A stretch of 64,000 nucleotides of DNA from assembly GCF_041428715.1 (NCBI RefSeq), contig NZ_CP155572.1; one strand, 5' to 3'. Shown here piece by piece: positions 25,451 to 33,896 of the stretch (the stretch's first letter is position 1; each line of letters opens with the position of its first letter). The notes below the pieces were generated by a model. The model saw only the letters and a list, made by a program, of their open reading frames with translations. It did not search any database and was not told where the DNA came from. The translations under genes and the position numbers were made by a program. Origin of the DNA: Sporomusa malonica (GTDB lineage: Bacteria; Bacillota; Negativicutes; Sporomusales; Sporomusaceae).

Positions 25451-27172
25451 TTAGAAGTTAAATACTTGTTTAAGTTCTTCTTTAGGAATATCAAATACCA
25501 CATCATGGGGTTTGAGGGATTCAAAGCGGAAGAAGTCTGGCAAATCATCGGATTCGTCGCCAAAGCCTGCTGCTTTGTTAAAGGCACGCTCGTCACGAAG
25601 TACTTCCTTGCCAAGTTCGAGGTAATCATTAAGGGTGTAGTTCCAGCCGTAGCGGGCATTACACATCTCAACAATACCTTCCATACCTTCAGGAATATCA
25701 AGGATGGCAAAAGCTACGAACAGGCACAAACCGGTAGTGTCAATAAAGGAGGTCGCGATTTGGAAGTTACGGGACAGATCAACCTGACCTTCAGCTGCCA
25801 ATGGGTCAGTTTTGCCGCTTACACCCAGGATATTGGTAGCAACAACATATCCGGCAGTGTGGTCAGCTCCCATAGTCGTGGTAGCGTACGTTACGCCAAC
25901 ACCTTTAACAGCACGGGGGTCATAGGCAGGAATGCCTTGGCCTTTAACGGTTGGCACGCGGGTTACGCCATATACTTTGCCGGTAACTGCGGCGCCTGCG
26001 CCTAAGATCCGGCCAAGCGGAGTTGCCTTACCCATTTCGTGGATTAGTTCAATAGCAGCTTTGCTATCGCCAAACTTTGCGATACCAGCTTCCATTGCCA
26101 CCCCTAGAGTAACAGCCATTTCAATCGTATCAACGCCATAATCGTCACATAGACGGTTCATATAGGCAATGTCATCAAGGTTGTTTGCACCAATGTTTGC
26201 CCCAAAGCCCCAGCAAGTTTCGTATTCAAGACCGCCGGTAACCATTTCGCCCTCTTTATTCTTATAGGTTTGCGAGCAACGAATAATACAGCCTGGTGAG
26301 CATGCATGGGTTGGGTTGGCGCCACGGGCTTTAATCGTTTCATACATCGTTTCGCCGCCAGTGTCGTTAGCGTTTTCAAAACGGCCTTCTGAGAAATTTC
26401 TGGTCGGCAGGCCGCCAGCTTCGTTCAAAATGTTAACAAGCACGTTAGTTCCGTATGTTGGCAGGCCTTGACCGGTTACGGCATGGCTGGTCAGCGCTTT
26501 AGCCAGTTTCTTCGCACCAGCTCTAAAGGCTTCCTCATTCGCAAAGGCAATATTGGCAGCACCAGCATCATCAACAACAATAGCTTTTAAGCCTTTACTG
26601 CCCATGACTGCACCCAGACCACCACGGCCAGCTTGACGGGTAGGTTCACCCTCCTGGTCGGTAGCACCGATACAAGCTGAGGCCATTTTGTTTTCCCCTG
26701 CAGTACCGATAGCGGCTATACCGACCTTTTGTCCGTACTTTTGCTGAAGTTTAGCAGTAGTATCATAAATATTGAGACCTTTTAGTTCAGGGCATTCTTC
26801 TAATTTAATCCCGTCTTTGGTAACAACCATCGTGTACAGTTTACCATCTTGAGCTACATCTTCAACAATAATAGCTTCTGCGCCAGCGCGGGCAAGTTTA
26901 TGGCCGATAAAGCCGCCAACGTTGCTTTCTTTAATCGTCCCAGTCAGCGGACTTTTAGCCCCGAAAGACATACGACCAGCATTAGGAGCAAATGTACCAG
27001 TTAAAAATCCTGGTGCAAGAATTAGTTTGTTGAGCTTCCCAAGCGCATGGGCATTGGCATCAACCTCAATTTTAACAATCTTGGAAGTGAGCGCCCGTCC
27101 GGCCAGGCCTTTGTACTGCTCGCCTGCGTCTTTGGTCACTGTAAGAGTGGCCATGTTAACACGATAAAACAT
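25451..27172 (-). CDS. aor: Tungsten aldehyde:ferredoxin oxidoreductase, copy 1
   Basis: 573 residues, AGGAGGAG ribosome site. AORs oxidise aldehydes to acids with ferredoxin, and run in reverse to make aldehydes from acids at low potential. Seen here: N-terminal domain with GKLNKLILAPGFLTGTFAP, QAGRGGLGAVMGSKGLKAIV (bis-pterin contact), 4Fe-4S cysteines C291, C295, C299 in CSPGCIIRC and the fourth in DTTGLC (C483). Copy 2 at 32 kb differs at only four residues, I35T, T138A, Q144E and Q148L. Transcribed from a sigma-54 promoter through a cofactor-type leader with terminator. Cytoplasmic. Confidence 0.95.
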   Translation of the reverse strand: MFYRVNMATLTVTKDAGEQYKGLAGRALTSKIVKIEVDANAHALGKLNKLILAPGFLTGTFAPNAGRMSFGAKSPLTGTIKESNVGGFIGHKLARAGAEAIIVEDVAQDGKLYTMVVTKDGIKLEECPELKGLNIYDTTAKLQQKYGQKVGIAAIGTAGENKMASACIGATDQEGEPTRQAGRGGLGAVMGSKGLKAIVVDDAGAANIAFANEEAFRAGAKKLAKALTSHAVTGQGLPTYGTNVLVNILNEAGGLPTRNFSEGRFENANDTGGETMYETIKARGANPTHACSPGCIIRCSQTYKNKEGEMVTGGLEYETCWGFGANIGANNLDDIAYMNRLCDDYGVDTIEMAVTLGVAMEAGIAKFGDSKAAIELIHEMGKATPLGRILGAGAAVTGKVYGVTRVPTVKGQGIPAYDPRAVKGVGVTYATTTMGADHTAGYVVATNILGVSGKTDPLAAEGQVDLSRNFQIATSFIDTTGLCLFVAFAILDIPEGMEGIVEMCNARYGWNYTLNDYLELGKEVLRDERAFNKAAGFGDESDDLPDFFRFESLKPHDVVFDIPKEELKQVFNF

Positions 27173-27194
27173 GTAAATCTCCTCCTAAAAAGAT

Positions 27195-27345
27195 GTGCAT
27201 AGATTAAAAAACAAAAAAAGAGGTCTAAAAAAATTTTAGTACCTCTTCCTTTGCACAATGGCAGGCACGATAATTACTCATCATACCCTAAGGTTTATTA
27301 TCTCCCAGTAGGGATGATAATAAATCGGAAGCAATATTCTCTTTT
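27195..27345 (-). ncRNA. Cofactor riboswitch candidate in the AOR copy 1 leader
   Basis: Minus strand: P2-like arms TTTATTATC and GATAATAAA, then CCTTAGG, a hairpin GGTATGAT/ATCGTGCC with loop GAGTAATT, then TGCC and TTGTGCAAAGGAAG. That tail runs into a terminator, AGAGGT...ACCTCT with a T7 tail (27240-27205). The same blocks in the same order precede AOR copy 2 and tupA, with compensating base changes in the stems. I read it as a molybdenum/tungsten-cofactor riboswitch controlling read-through. Class needs a covariance search. Confidence 0.62.
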
Positions 27346-27389
27346 TTACCGCAACCTGAGACATACCCCGTAATTACAACTATTAACTC

Positions 27390-27405
27390 GCAATTCTCAT
27401 GCCAA
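27390..27405 (-). promoter_or_regulatory. Sigma-54 promoter of AOR copy 1
   Basis: TTGGCATGAGAATTGC on the minus strand has GG and GC ten bases apart, as in the sigma-54 -24/-12 consensus. Transcription would start near 27378, giving a leader of about 205 bases. An almost identical element precedes the alcohol dehydrogenase gene. Confidence 0.85.
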
Positions 27406-27464
27406 CCCGTTTTCCTAGCAAAAGAGCGTGGCATCCTGGTAAAACGGTGATATAATCGCAACAC

Positions 27465-27523
27465 TTGTGTCTCATTTGCGTCACATTTGTGTCACGTTTA
27501 TGGTACACATATATGACACATTA
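27465..27523 (-). promoter_or_regulatory. Upstream activator sites of AOR copy 1
   Basis: Three direct 11-base repeats, TTGTGTCTCAT, TTGCGTCACAT and TTGTGTCACGT, start at 27465, 27476 and 27487, followed by a degenerate fourth and an inverted ATATGACACA at 27511. They lie 60-115 bases upstream of the -24 element, the range for a sigma-54 activator. Confidence 0.7.
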
Positions 27524-27593
27524 CTTTCAACTACACGACCATAACCGTCACGCATTGTTTTCACCCGGCCCTACTGTAATTTGGCAGTACAGC

Positions 27594-27638
27594 ATGGGGT
27601 GGTTTCTTTCATGGAAACAATGAAAAAAACCACCCCAT
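27594..27638. repeat. Inverted repeat downstream of the alcohol dehydrogenase gene
   Basis: ATGGGGTGGTTT and AAACCACCCCAT form a perfect 12-base stem 29 bases after the stop codon. No T-run follows on either strand, so it is not a standard terminator; it may protect the mRNA 3' end. Confidence 0.6.
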
Positions 27639-27667
27639 TAGCATCCTATTACTTAAAACAAACCTAA

Positions 27668-28828
27668 CTAAATGGCTGCCTTATAGATAGCCTCAATCTC
27701 TTCTTGAGTAGCTTGTTTAGGATTGGTTAAACCACAGGCGTCTTTAAGAGCATTAGCAGCAAGAGTCGGGATATCGCTTTCGCTAAAACCTTTAAGATCT
27801 TTCAGGCCGGCAGGAATGCCGATATCGGCAGAAAGTTCACGAATAGCGGCAAGCGCTACTGCAGCTGCTTCAGCGGCAGGCATTCCAGCAACATCTTTAC
27901 CCATAGCTTTGGCGACCTCAACAAATCTCTCAGGAACAACTTTCGCATTATAATCTTCAACTGCCGGAAGCAGGATAGCATTGCAAACACCATGCGGCAG
28001 ATCATAGAATCCACCAAGTTGATGGGCCATTGCGTGTACATATCCCAGGCTGGCGTTATTAAAGGCAACACCGGCAAGATATTCAGCATATGTCATCATT
28101 TCTCTGGCTTCCATGTCATTACCATTGGCAACGGCTCTTCTCAGGTAACCAGCTATCAATTCAATCGCTTTAATGGCGGCGCAGTCGGTAACCGGAGTAG
28201 CAATTATAGAAACATATGCTTCGATCGCATGGGTCAGTGCGTCCATGCCGGTAGCAGCAGTAAGCGACGGCGGCATGGCAACCATTAATTCGGCGTCATC
28301 AACGGCAATAACAGCGGTAGTATGCCAGTCAACGATAGCCATTTTTATATGACGGCTTTCGTCAGTAATGATACAGAATCTGGTCATTTGGCTGGCAGTG
28401 CCGGAAGTAGTATTAACAGCGATTAGAGGCATCTGGGGTTTTGCTGATTTATTAACACCTTCATAGTCTTCAATCTTTCCGCCGTTAGCAGCAACTAGGG
28501 CAATACCTTTCGCACAGTCATGCGGAGAGCCGCCACCGAAAGATATAACGAAATCACAGTCATTATCTTTGAGCAATTTCAAGCCAGCATTAACATTGCC
28601 AACGGTTGGATTAGGCTGAGCGCCATCAAAAATTACATAGCCTACTTCCATCTTGTCAAGCAAATCGGTGAGCTTTTTGGTAAGTTGGATTTGAACAAGA
28701 ACCTTATCACTGACTATTAGTGCTTTTTTAAAGCCCATAGGTTTGATATAATCTGCGATGTCCTCAAGACAGCCAACGCCCATAATGGTTACCGGAGGCA
28801 TAAAATACCCGTAAGATTTCTTAGTCAT
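27668..28828 (-). CDS. adh: Iron-containing alcohol dehydrogenase
   Basis: 386 residues, the usual size of group III alcohol dehydrogenases. NAD(P)-binding FGGGSPHDCAKG near residue 95, metal-binding Asp/His in AATGMDALTHAIEAYVS near 195-205 and MAHQLGGFYDLPHGVCNA near 265-280. It would interconvert aldehyde and primary alcohol with NAD(P)H. Located between AOR copy 1 and the sigma-54 activator and with a near-identical promoter to AOR, it completes an acid-aldehyde-alcohol route. AGGAGGAG ribosome site. The preferred substrate (ethanol, propanol or butanol) cannot be told from sequence. Confidence 0.93.
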   Translation of the reverse strand: MTKKSYGYFMPPVTIMGVGCLEDIADYIKPMGFKKALIVSDKVLVQIQLTKKLTDLLDKMEVGYVIFDGAQPNPTVGNVNAGLKLLKDNDCDFVISFGGGSPHDCAKGIALVAANGGKIEDYEGVNKSAKPQMPLIAVNTTSGTASQMTRFCIITDESRHIKMAIVDWHTTAVIAVDDAELMVAMPPSLTAATGMDALTHAIEAYVSIIATPVTDCAAIKAIELIAGYLRRAVANGNDMEAREMMTYAEYLAGVAFNNASLGYVHAMAHQLGGFYDLPHGVCNAILLPAVEDYNAKVVPERFVEVAKAMGKDVAGMPAAEAAAVALAAIRELSADIGIPAGLKDLKGFSESDIPTLAANALKDACGLTNPKQATQEEIEAIYKAAI

Positions 28829-29055
28829 AATAAAACTCCTCCTTTTATTAACTCAAGCTTCACTAGATTACCTAACCAAAAGTAACTCACTTGACCGGGG
28901 GAACATCGCGAGCCGGACTTTATCTGGTTCACCTCCCGTATTGACAAAATCTTCAGTCTAATTTCGACAAATTAACCCTGCGCCCCACCGCTATGACTCC
29001 ACCACCCAAGGCCCCGGTGGTATAAGCCAACGTTTCCCGGTATCGTAACTCATTA
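28829..29055 (-). other. Long structured leader of the alcohol dehydrogenase gene
   Basis: From the predicted sigma-54 start near 29055 to the ATG is about 225 bases. Hairpins seen are ACCACC/GGTGGT (29001-29021), TAATTT/AAATTA (28959-28974), and a longer helix pairing CGGGGGAAC near 28897 with GTTCACCTCCCG near 28928. No clear terminator and no resemblance to the cofactor-type leaders. Function unknown. Confidence 0.4.
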
Positions 29056-29063
29056 GTAGTATA

Positions 29064-29081
29064 TTGCAATTCTCATGCCAA
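29064..29081 (-). promoter_or_regulatory. Sigma-54 promoter of the alcohol dehydrogenase gene
   Basis: TTGGCATGAGAATTGCAA on the minus strand; the first 16 bases are the same as in the AOR copy 1 promoter, and GG and GC are ten bases apart. Confidence 0.85.
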
Positions 29082-29150
29082 CCTTGTTTTTCTGGAAAAA
29101 TAATCCTTTTGCAAACAATATCACGTTTTATCCTGTTAAAACTGTGTTAA

Positions 29151-29208
29151 AAGTGCGACATTTCTGTCATATTTGTGTTACATTTATAGCACACAAATAT
29201 GACACATT
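29151..29208 (-). promoter_or_regulatory. Upstream activator sites of the alcohol dehydrogenase gene
   Basis: Phased 11-base repeats (AAGTGCGACAT, TTCTGTCATAT, TTGTGTTACAT, TTATAGCACAC) starting at 29151, 29162, 29173 and 29184, then ATATGACACATTA, which also ends the AOR copy 1 array. Same distance from the -24 element as there. Confidence 0.68.
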
Positions 29209-29335
29209 ACCTGATTGGTTATGCTACTTACATTGCTATTCTGAAAATAAACAAAATTTCACAAAAAAACCATCCAGTATCACCCTAAAGCAAACTAGAT
29301 GGTTGTGCCATAGTACCCACATTGTACATCGTTCG

Positions 29336-29695
29336 TTAATGGGGGATAATAAGTTTACGAACTGCTTCTAGCCATTTCATAGCAACTTGCTTAGCTTTGG
29401 GATAATCAGTATGGTATTCACTAATTTTAATTTCACGACGCTCCAGATCAGGAAATACTGCAAATCCAGAAATGTGGTATCCTTCTGGACTAGCTAATAT
29501 TTCAACAAAGATGGCGTCGAGAGTATACGGATGTACAAAATTTGTGTACGGCTCATAATAAATCGCACATTCAAAACTCTCCTGTAGATTCTTGTTTACC
29601 TGCTCCACCCATACGTAGTGATGAGTGAAAGCAACTGGGCGAATCGGGTTTTCAAGGGTATATAGTGTAGGAATACGAAAAGTAATTTCCTTCAA
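29336..29695 (-). CDS. Hypothetical protein, 119 residues
   Basis: TTG start behind GGAAGG. Soluble protein with aromatic-rich strands (VAFTHHYVWVEQ, CAIYYEPYTNFVHPY) and a C-terminal helix (KAKQVAMKWLEAVRK). No recognised domain, signal or metal motif; it might be a small alpha/beta single-domain protein. It lies between the activator gene and the alcohol dehydrogenase upstream sites, same strand, 141 bases after the activator stop, so it could be read from the activator transcript. A link to alcohol metabolism would be a guess. Confidence 0.6.
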   Translation of the reverse strand: MKEITFRIPTLYTLENPIRPVAFTHHYVWVEQVNKNLQESFECAIYYEPYTNFVHPYTLDAIFVEILASPEGYHISGFAVFPDLERREIKISEYHTDYPKAKQVAMKWLEAVRKLIIPH

Positions 29696-29836
29696 AAGTT
29701 TGTACCTTCCTTTTTAAGTAAATAGTGTAACGTTTGGCTATCATCATAACAAAAATAATTGTCAAAATCAAAAATCCGATTCGAAAAAAATAAAGACTTA
29801 ACTTCGTATTATTCGAGAAGTTAAGTCTTGCTTTCA

Positions 29837-31843
29837 TTAATTTTCTATTGCATATAAACGCATCTTGCGATAAAGCGTGTTACGGGAAACCCCAAATTCC
29901 CGGGCCACTACACTAACATTACCACCATACTTTGACAAAAGCGCCAAAATTTGCTGTCGCTCTGCTTCATTCATTAATTTTCGCCGCTGCTCACGGTCAT
30001 TGCTTTCATTTGCGCTTAAAACAACCAATGGTTGTAGCGGATAACGAGCGTTTTTTTGCGTTCCATGCACCTCACTAGGTAAATGAGCTACAGTAATTTC
30101 CTCTGATTCTGTCAGACTTACCGCCCGTTCAACAATGTTTTGCAGTTCCCGTACATTCCCCGGCCAGTCGAATTGTTGCAAACACTCCAATACTGGCGGC
30201 TTAATATAAAACTTGCAACCTCGGTCCTTCCCAATTTTCTCTAAAAAATGTTTGAAAAGTAACGGGATATCTTGGACTCGGTTACGTAGCGGCGGAATGG
30301 TGAGAGAAATAACATTTAGCCGGTAGTAAAGATCCTGTCGGAAAGCCCCTTTCTCAACTTCTTTAGGTAAATTTTTATTGGTTGCACAAATCACCCGGAC
30401 ATTTATCGGAATCACTTTTTCACTACCGATGCGTGTCACATTCTTTTCTTGTAGTACCCTCAGCAGTGCGACCTGCTGTTCTAACGGCATATCGCCAATT
30501 TCATCGAGAAAGATGGTGCCCCCTGAGGCCAATTCGAACTTTCCTGGTTTCCCTCCTCGTATGGCACCGGTAAAGGCTCCCTCGACATAACCAAACAACT
30601 CGCTGCCGATGAGTTCCCGCGGTATTACACCACAATTAACTGCTACAAAGGGACCATTTCGCCATTCACTGCGATTATGAATGGCCTGGGCAAAAATCTC
30701 CTTGCCAGTACCACTCTCCCCTTGCAAAAGAATATTAGAGGATGTTGTTGCTGCCAGGGAAGCTACCCTTATGGCTTCAAGTATTTCTTTACTCTCTCCA
30801 ATAATATTACTAAACTGTAAGGCTGCATGATAGCCGCTAAATCGATTCACTAGGTTTTGTACATGCTTAATCGGGCGCAGAATAATTACGCCACCCATGA
30901 CCGTGCCTTGTTCATCAGTTAAAGGCTCTCCTGACGCTAAACAGTGAAATGTACTCTTGTTAGTATCTACCATGAGCTCGACATCTGTATATGGCTCTTT
31001 AGTATTAAGCATTCGCCATGTTGCTATCGCCTTACCGTTAAATATACGGTCTATAGACTTACCTAGCAGCTCTGATTCAGCTATATTTAAAATTTTTTTT
31101 GCCGCCGGATTTAATTGATTCACAATACCGCGTTCATCAATCATGAGTATCCCGTCTGAAATTGTATTGAAGATATTAGTCGATCGGTTATTGGCTAAAA
31201 CCAATTCCCTGTTCTTTCTCCTAATATCAAGCTGTGCCATAATGGCTTCTGCGGCTGCTACTACCATACCCAAGGTATGCAAATGAGACATATTAACGGC
31301 ACCTGACATATCCAATATCCCTATAATTCGTCCACGATCATCAAAGATAGGAGCAGCTGAGCATGTTAAACAATGATGTTTCTGGCAGTAATGCTCGGCG
31401 CCGGAAACCTGAATCGGTTTCTTAGTTACTACTGCAGTTCCTATCGCATTTGTGCCAGCTTCCTCTTCGCGCCAGGAAGCACCACGAAAAAAGTTATTGG
31501 TCAAGGGGTTATTTAATGTATCCTCATCACAGAGCATTTCCATTATGTACCCTCGTTCATCGGTTAACACAACGACAAAACCGGATCCCTGAACAAATTT
31601 ATAGAGATTGGTCATAAAGGGTTTTGCGATCGTTATTAGTTCTTGTTTCTCTAAAAGCATCGCACTTAGGGCAGCTTCAGCTAATTTACTATGAATACCG
31701 CTATCATATGGATTTACGCCGGCTTGCTCACAGCGAGTCCATGATTCGATTATTTGTGGACGAATCGTGGGCATCCAGTTTTCTCCGGAAACATAATCCT
31801 TCCAGGTAAGAAGAATACCACCTTGTTCACTATTTACACCCAT
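29837..31843 (-). CDS. Sigma-54-dependent activator, AcoR/GAF-PAS type
   Basis: 668 residues. N-terminal ~60-200 is an AcoR-like GAF sensor (LTDERGYIMEML, GTAVVTKKPIQVSGAEHYCQKHHCLTCSA); 220-330 a PAS domain (ISDGILMIDERGIVNQLNPAAK); 345-585 the AAA+ core with GESGTGKE, GAFTGA (sigma-54 contact), and FLDEIGDM; the last ~40 residues a Fis-type helix-turn-helix (NVSVVAREFGVSRNTLYRKM). It should bind the phased repeats upstream of AOR copy 1 and adh and open their sigma-54 promoters. The cysteines and His in the GAF part may sense redox state or a ligand such as aldehyde; unproven. GGAGGGGG ribosome site. Confidence 0.93.
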   Translation of the reverse strand: MGVNSEQGGILLTWKDYVSGENWMPTIRPQIIESWTRCEQAGVNPYDSGIHSKLAEAALSAMLLEKQELITIAKPFMTNLYKFVQGSGFVVVLTDERGYIMEMLCDEDTLNNPLTNNFFRGASWREEEAGTNAIGTAVVTKKPIQVSGAEHYCQKHHCLTCSAAPIFDDRGRIIGILDMSGAVNMSHLHTLGMVVAAAEAIMAQLDIRRKNRELVLANNRSTNIFNTISDGILMIDERGIVNQLNPAAKKILNIAESELLGKSIDRIFNGKAIATWRMLNTKEPYTDVELMVDTNKSTFHCLASGEPLTDEQGTVMGGVIILRPIKHVQNLVNRFSGYHAALQFSNIIGESKEILEAIRVASLAATTSSNILLQGESGTGKEIFAQAIHNRSEWRNGPFVAVNCGVIPRELIGSELFGYVEGAFTGAIRGGKPGKFELASGGTIFLDEIGDMPLEQQVALLRVLQEKNVTRIGSEKVIPINVRVICATNKNLPKEVEKGAFRQDLYYRLNVISLTIPPLRNRVQDIPLLFKHFLEKIGKDRGCKFYIKPPVLECLQQFDWPGNVRELQNIVERAVSLTESEEITVAHLPSEVHGTQKNARYPLQPLVVLSANESNDREQRRKLMNEAERQQILALLSKYGGNVSVVAREFGVSRNTLYRKMRLYAIEN

Positions 31844-31914
31844 TGCGACCCCCTCCGCTTAACAATACTATTTTTTTCAATAATTACAATTAATTGGAAG
31901 AAAGCTTGTATACA

Positions 31915-31942
31915 GGAGCCCGGCCTAATAAAGCCGGGCTCC
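31915..31942 (-). terminator. Hairpin terminator after AOR copy 2
   Basis: GGAGCCCGGC pairs with GCCGGGCTCC around an eight-base loop, 13 bases past the stop. It resembles the hairpin after copy 1 and lies upstream of the activator gene on the same strand. U-tract weak. Confidence 0.75.
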
Positions 31943-31954
31943 AGGCTGTAAACA

Positions 31955-33676
31955 TTAGAAATTAAATACCTGTTTAAGTTCTTCTTTAGGAATATCAAAT
32001 ACCACATCATGGGGTTTGAGGGATTCAAAGCGGAAGAAGTCAGGCAAATCATCGGATTCATCGCCAAAACCTGCTGCTTTGTTAAAGGCACGCTCGTCAC
32101 GAAGTACTTCCTTGCCAAGTTCGAGGTAATCATTAAGGGTGTAATTCCAGCCGTAGCGGGCGTTACACATCTCAACAATACCTTCCATACCTTCAGGAAT
32201 ATCAAGGATGGCAAAAGCTACGAACAGGCACAAACCGGTAGTGTCAATAAAGGAGGTCGCGATTTGGAAGTTACGGGACAGATCAACTTGGCCTTCAGCT
32301 GCTAATGGGTCAGTTTTGCCGCTTACGCCCAGAATATTAGTAGCAACAACATAACCGGCAGTGTGGTCAGCTCCCATAGTCGTTGTAGCGTACGTTACGC
32401 CAACACCTTTAACAGCACGGGGGTCATAGGCAGGAATGCCTTGGCCTTTAACAGTCGGCACGCGGGTTACGCCATATACTTTGCCAGTAACAGCGGCGCC
32501 TGCGCCTAAGATCCGGCCAAGCGGAGTTGCCTTACCCATTTCGTGGATTAGTTCAATAGCAGCTTTGCTATCGCCAAACTTTGCGATACCAGCTTCCATT
32601 GCCACCCCTAGAGTAACAGCCATTTCAATCGTATCTACGCCATAATCGTCACATAGACGGTTCATATAGGCAATGTCATCAAGGTTGTTTGCCCCAATGT
32701 TCGCACCAAAACCCCAGCAAGTTTCGTATTCAAGACCGCCGGTAACCATTTCGCCCTCTTTATTCTTATAGGTTTGCGAGCAACGAATAATACAGCCTGG
32801 TGAGCATGCATGGGTTGGGTTGGCGCCACGGGCTTTAATAGTTTCATACATCGTTTCGCCGCCAGTGTCGTTAGCGTTTTCAAAACGGCCTTCTGAGAAG
32901 TTTCTGGTCGGCAGGCCGCCAGCTTCGTTCAAAATGTTAACAAGCACGTTAGTTCCATAGGTTGGCAGGCCTTGACCGGTTACGGCATGGCTGGTCAGCG
33001 CTTTAGCCAGTTTCTTCGCACCAGCTCTAAAGGCTTCCTCATTCGCAAAGGCAATATTGGCAGCACCAGCATCATCAACAACAATAGCTTTTAAGCCTTT
33101 ACTGCCCATGACTGCACCCAGACCACCACGGCCAGCTTGACGGGTAGGTTCACCCTCCTGGTCGGTAGCACCGATACAAGCTGAGGCCATTTTGTTTTCC
33201 CCTGCAGTACCGATAGCGGCTATACCGACTTTGAGGCCATACTTCTCCTGAAGTTTAGCAGTAGCATCATAGATATTCAGCCCCTTAAGCTCAGGGCATT
33301 CTTCTAATTTAATCCCGTCTTTGGTAACAACCATCGTGTACAGTTTACCATCTTGAGCTACATCTTCAACAATAATAGCTTCTGCGCCAGCGCGGGCAAG
33401 TTTATGGCCGATAAAGCCGCCAACGTTGCTTTCTTTAATCGTCCCAGTCAGCGGGCTCTTAGCTCCGAAGGACATACGACCAGCATTAGGAGCAAATGTA
33501 CCAGTTAAAAATCCTGGTGCAAGAATTAGTTTGTTGAGCTTCCCAAGCGCATGGGCATTGGCATCAACCTCAGTTTTAACAATCTTGGAAGTGAGCGCCC
33601 GTCCGGCCAGGCCTTTGTACTGCTCGCCTGCGTCTTTGGTCACTGTAAGAGTGGCCATGTTAACACGGTAAAACAT
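31955..33676 (-). CDS. aor: Tungsten aldehyde:ferredoxin oxidoreductase, copy 2
   Basis: 573 residues, differing from copy 1 at positions 35, 138, 144 and 148 only, with all cluster and pterin motifs kept. The DNA has scattered synonymous differences, densest near codons 130-150 and in parts of the middle. Homology includes the leader and the 3' hairpin, so the whole expression unit was duplicated, but no sigma-54 element or phased repeats precede this copy. It may be read from mobB-moaA upstream or from its own unrecognised promoter. It probably has the same reaction with different control. Confidence 0.95.
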   Translation of the reverse strand: MFYRVNMATLTVTKDAGEQYKGLAGRALTSKIVKTEVDANAHALGKLNKLILAPGFLTGTFAPNAGRMSFGAKSPLTGTIKESNVGGFIGHKLARAGAEAIIVEDVAQDGKLYTMVVTKDGIKLEECPELKGLNIYDATAKLQEKYGLKVGIAAIGTAGENKMASACIGATDQEGEPTRQAGRGGLGAVMGSKGLKAIVVDDAGAANIAFANEEAFRAGAKKLAKALTSHAVTGQGLPTYGTNVLVNILNEAGGLPTRNFSEGRFENANDTGGETMYETIKARGANPTHACSPGCIIRCSQTYKNKEGEMVTGGLEYETCWGFGANIGANNLDDIAYMNRLCDDYGVDTIEMAVTLGVAMEAGIAKFGDSKAAIELIHEMGKATPLGRILGAGAAVTGKVYGVTRVPTVKGQGIPAYDPRAVKGVGVTYATTTMGADHTAGYVVATNILGVSGKTDPLAAEGQVDLSRNFQIATSFIDTTGLCLFVAFAILDIPEGMEGIVEMCNARYGWNYTLNDYLELGKEVLRDERAFNKAAGFGDESDDLPDFFRFESLKPHDVVFDIPKEELKQVFNF

Positions 33677-33694
33677 GTAATCTCCTCCTTAATT

Positions 33695-33822
33695 ATGCAA
33701 AATAGAAATAAAAAAAGAAGTCTGAATACAGACTTCCTTTGCACAAGGCAGGCATGAAAATTACTCTTCATACCCTTTCGGCCAGTATATCCTCATGGGA
33801 GGTACTGACTCGGAACTCATCT
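33695..33822 (-). ncRNA. Cofactor riboswitch candidate in the AOR copy 2 leader
   Basis: Minus strand: CCGAGTCAGTA and TACTGGCCGAAAGG arms, hairpin GGTATGAA/TTCATGCC with loop GAGTAATT, TGCC, TTGTGCAAAGGAAG, then a terminator GAAGTCTG TATT CAGACTTC plus T7. Compared with copy 1 both stems change on both sides while the joining segments stay the same, the mark of a conserved RNA fold. Confidence 0.62.
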
Positions 33823-33896
33823 TTATAAAACAGCTATTCTCTAAATAAACTAAATATCCTGCCATTTTTAAAAAACAAACAGAATTTTTTTAAAAA

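Noticed and set aside
27465..27523. Phased 11-base repeats considered as a CRISPR-like or iteron array
   Set aside because: Units are too short and without spacers, and their position relative to a sigma-54 promoter, repeated at adh, points to activator sites.
27594..27638. Hairpin after adh considered as a Rho-independent terminator
   Set aside because: No T-run follows the stem on either strand; listed only as an inverted repeat.
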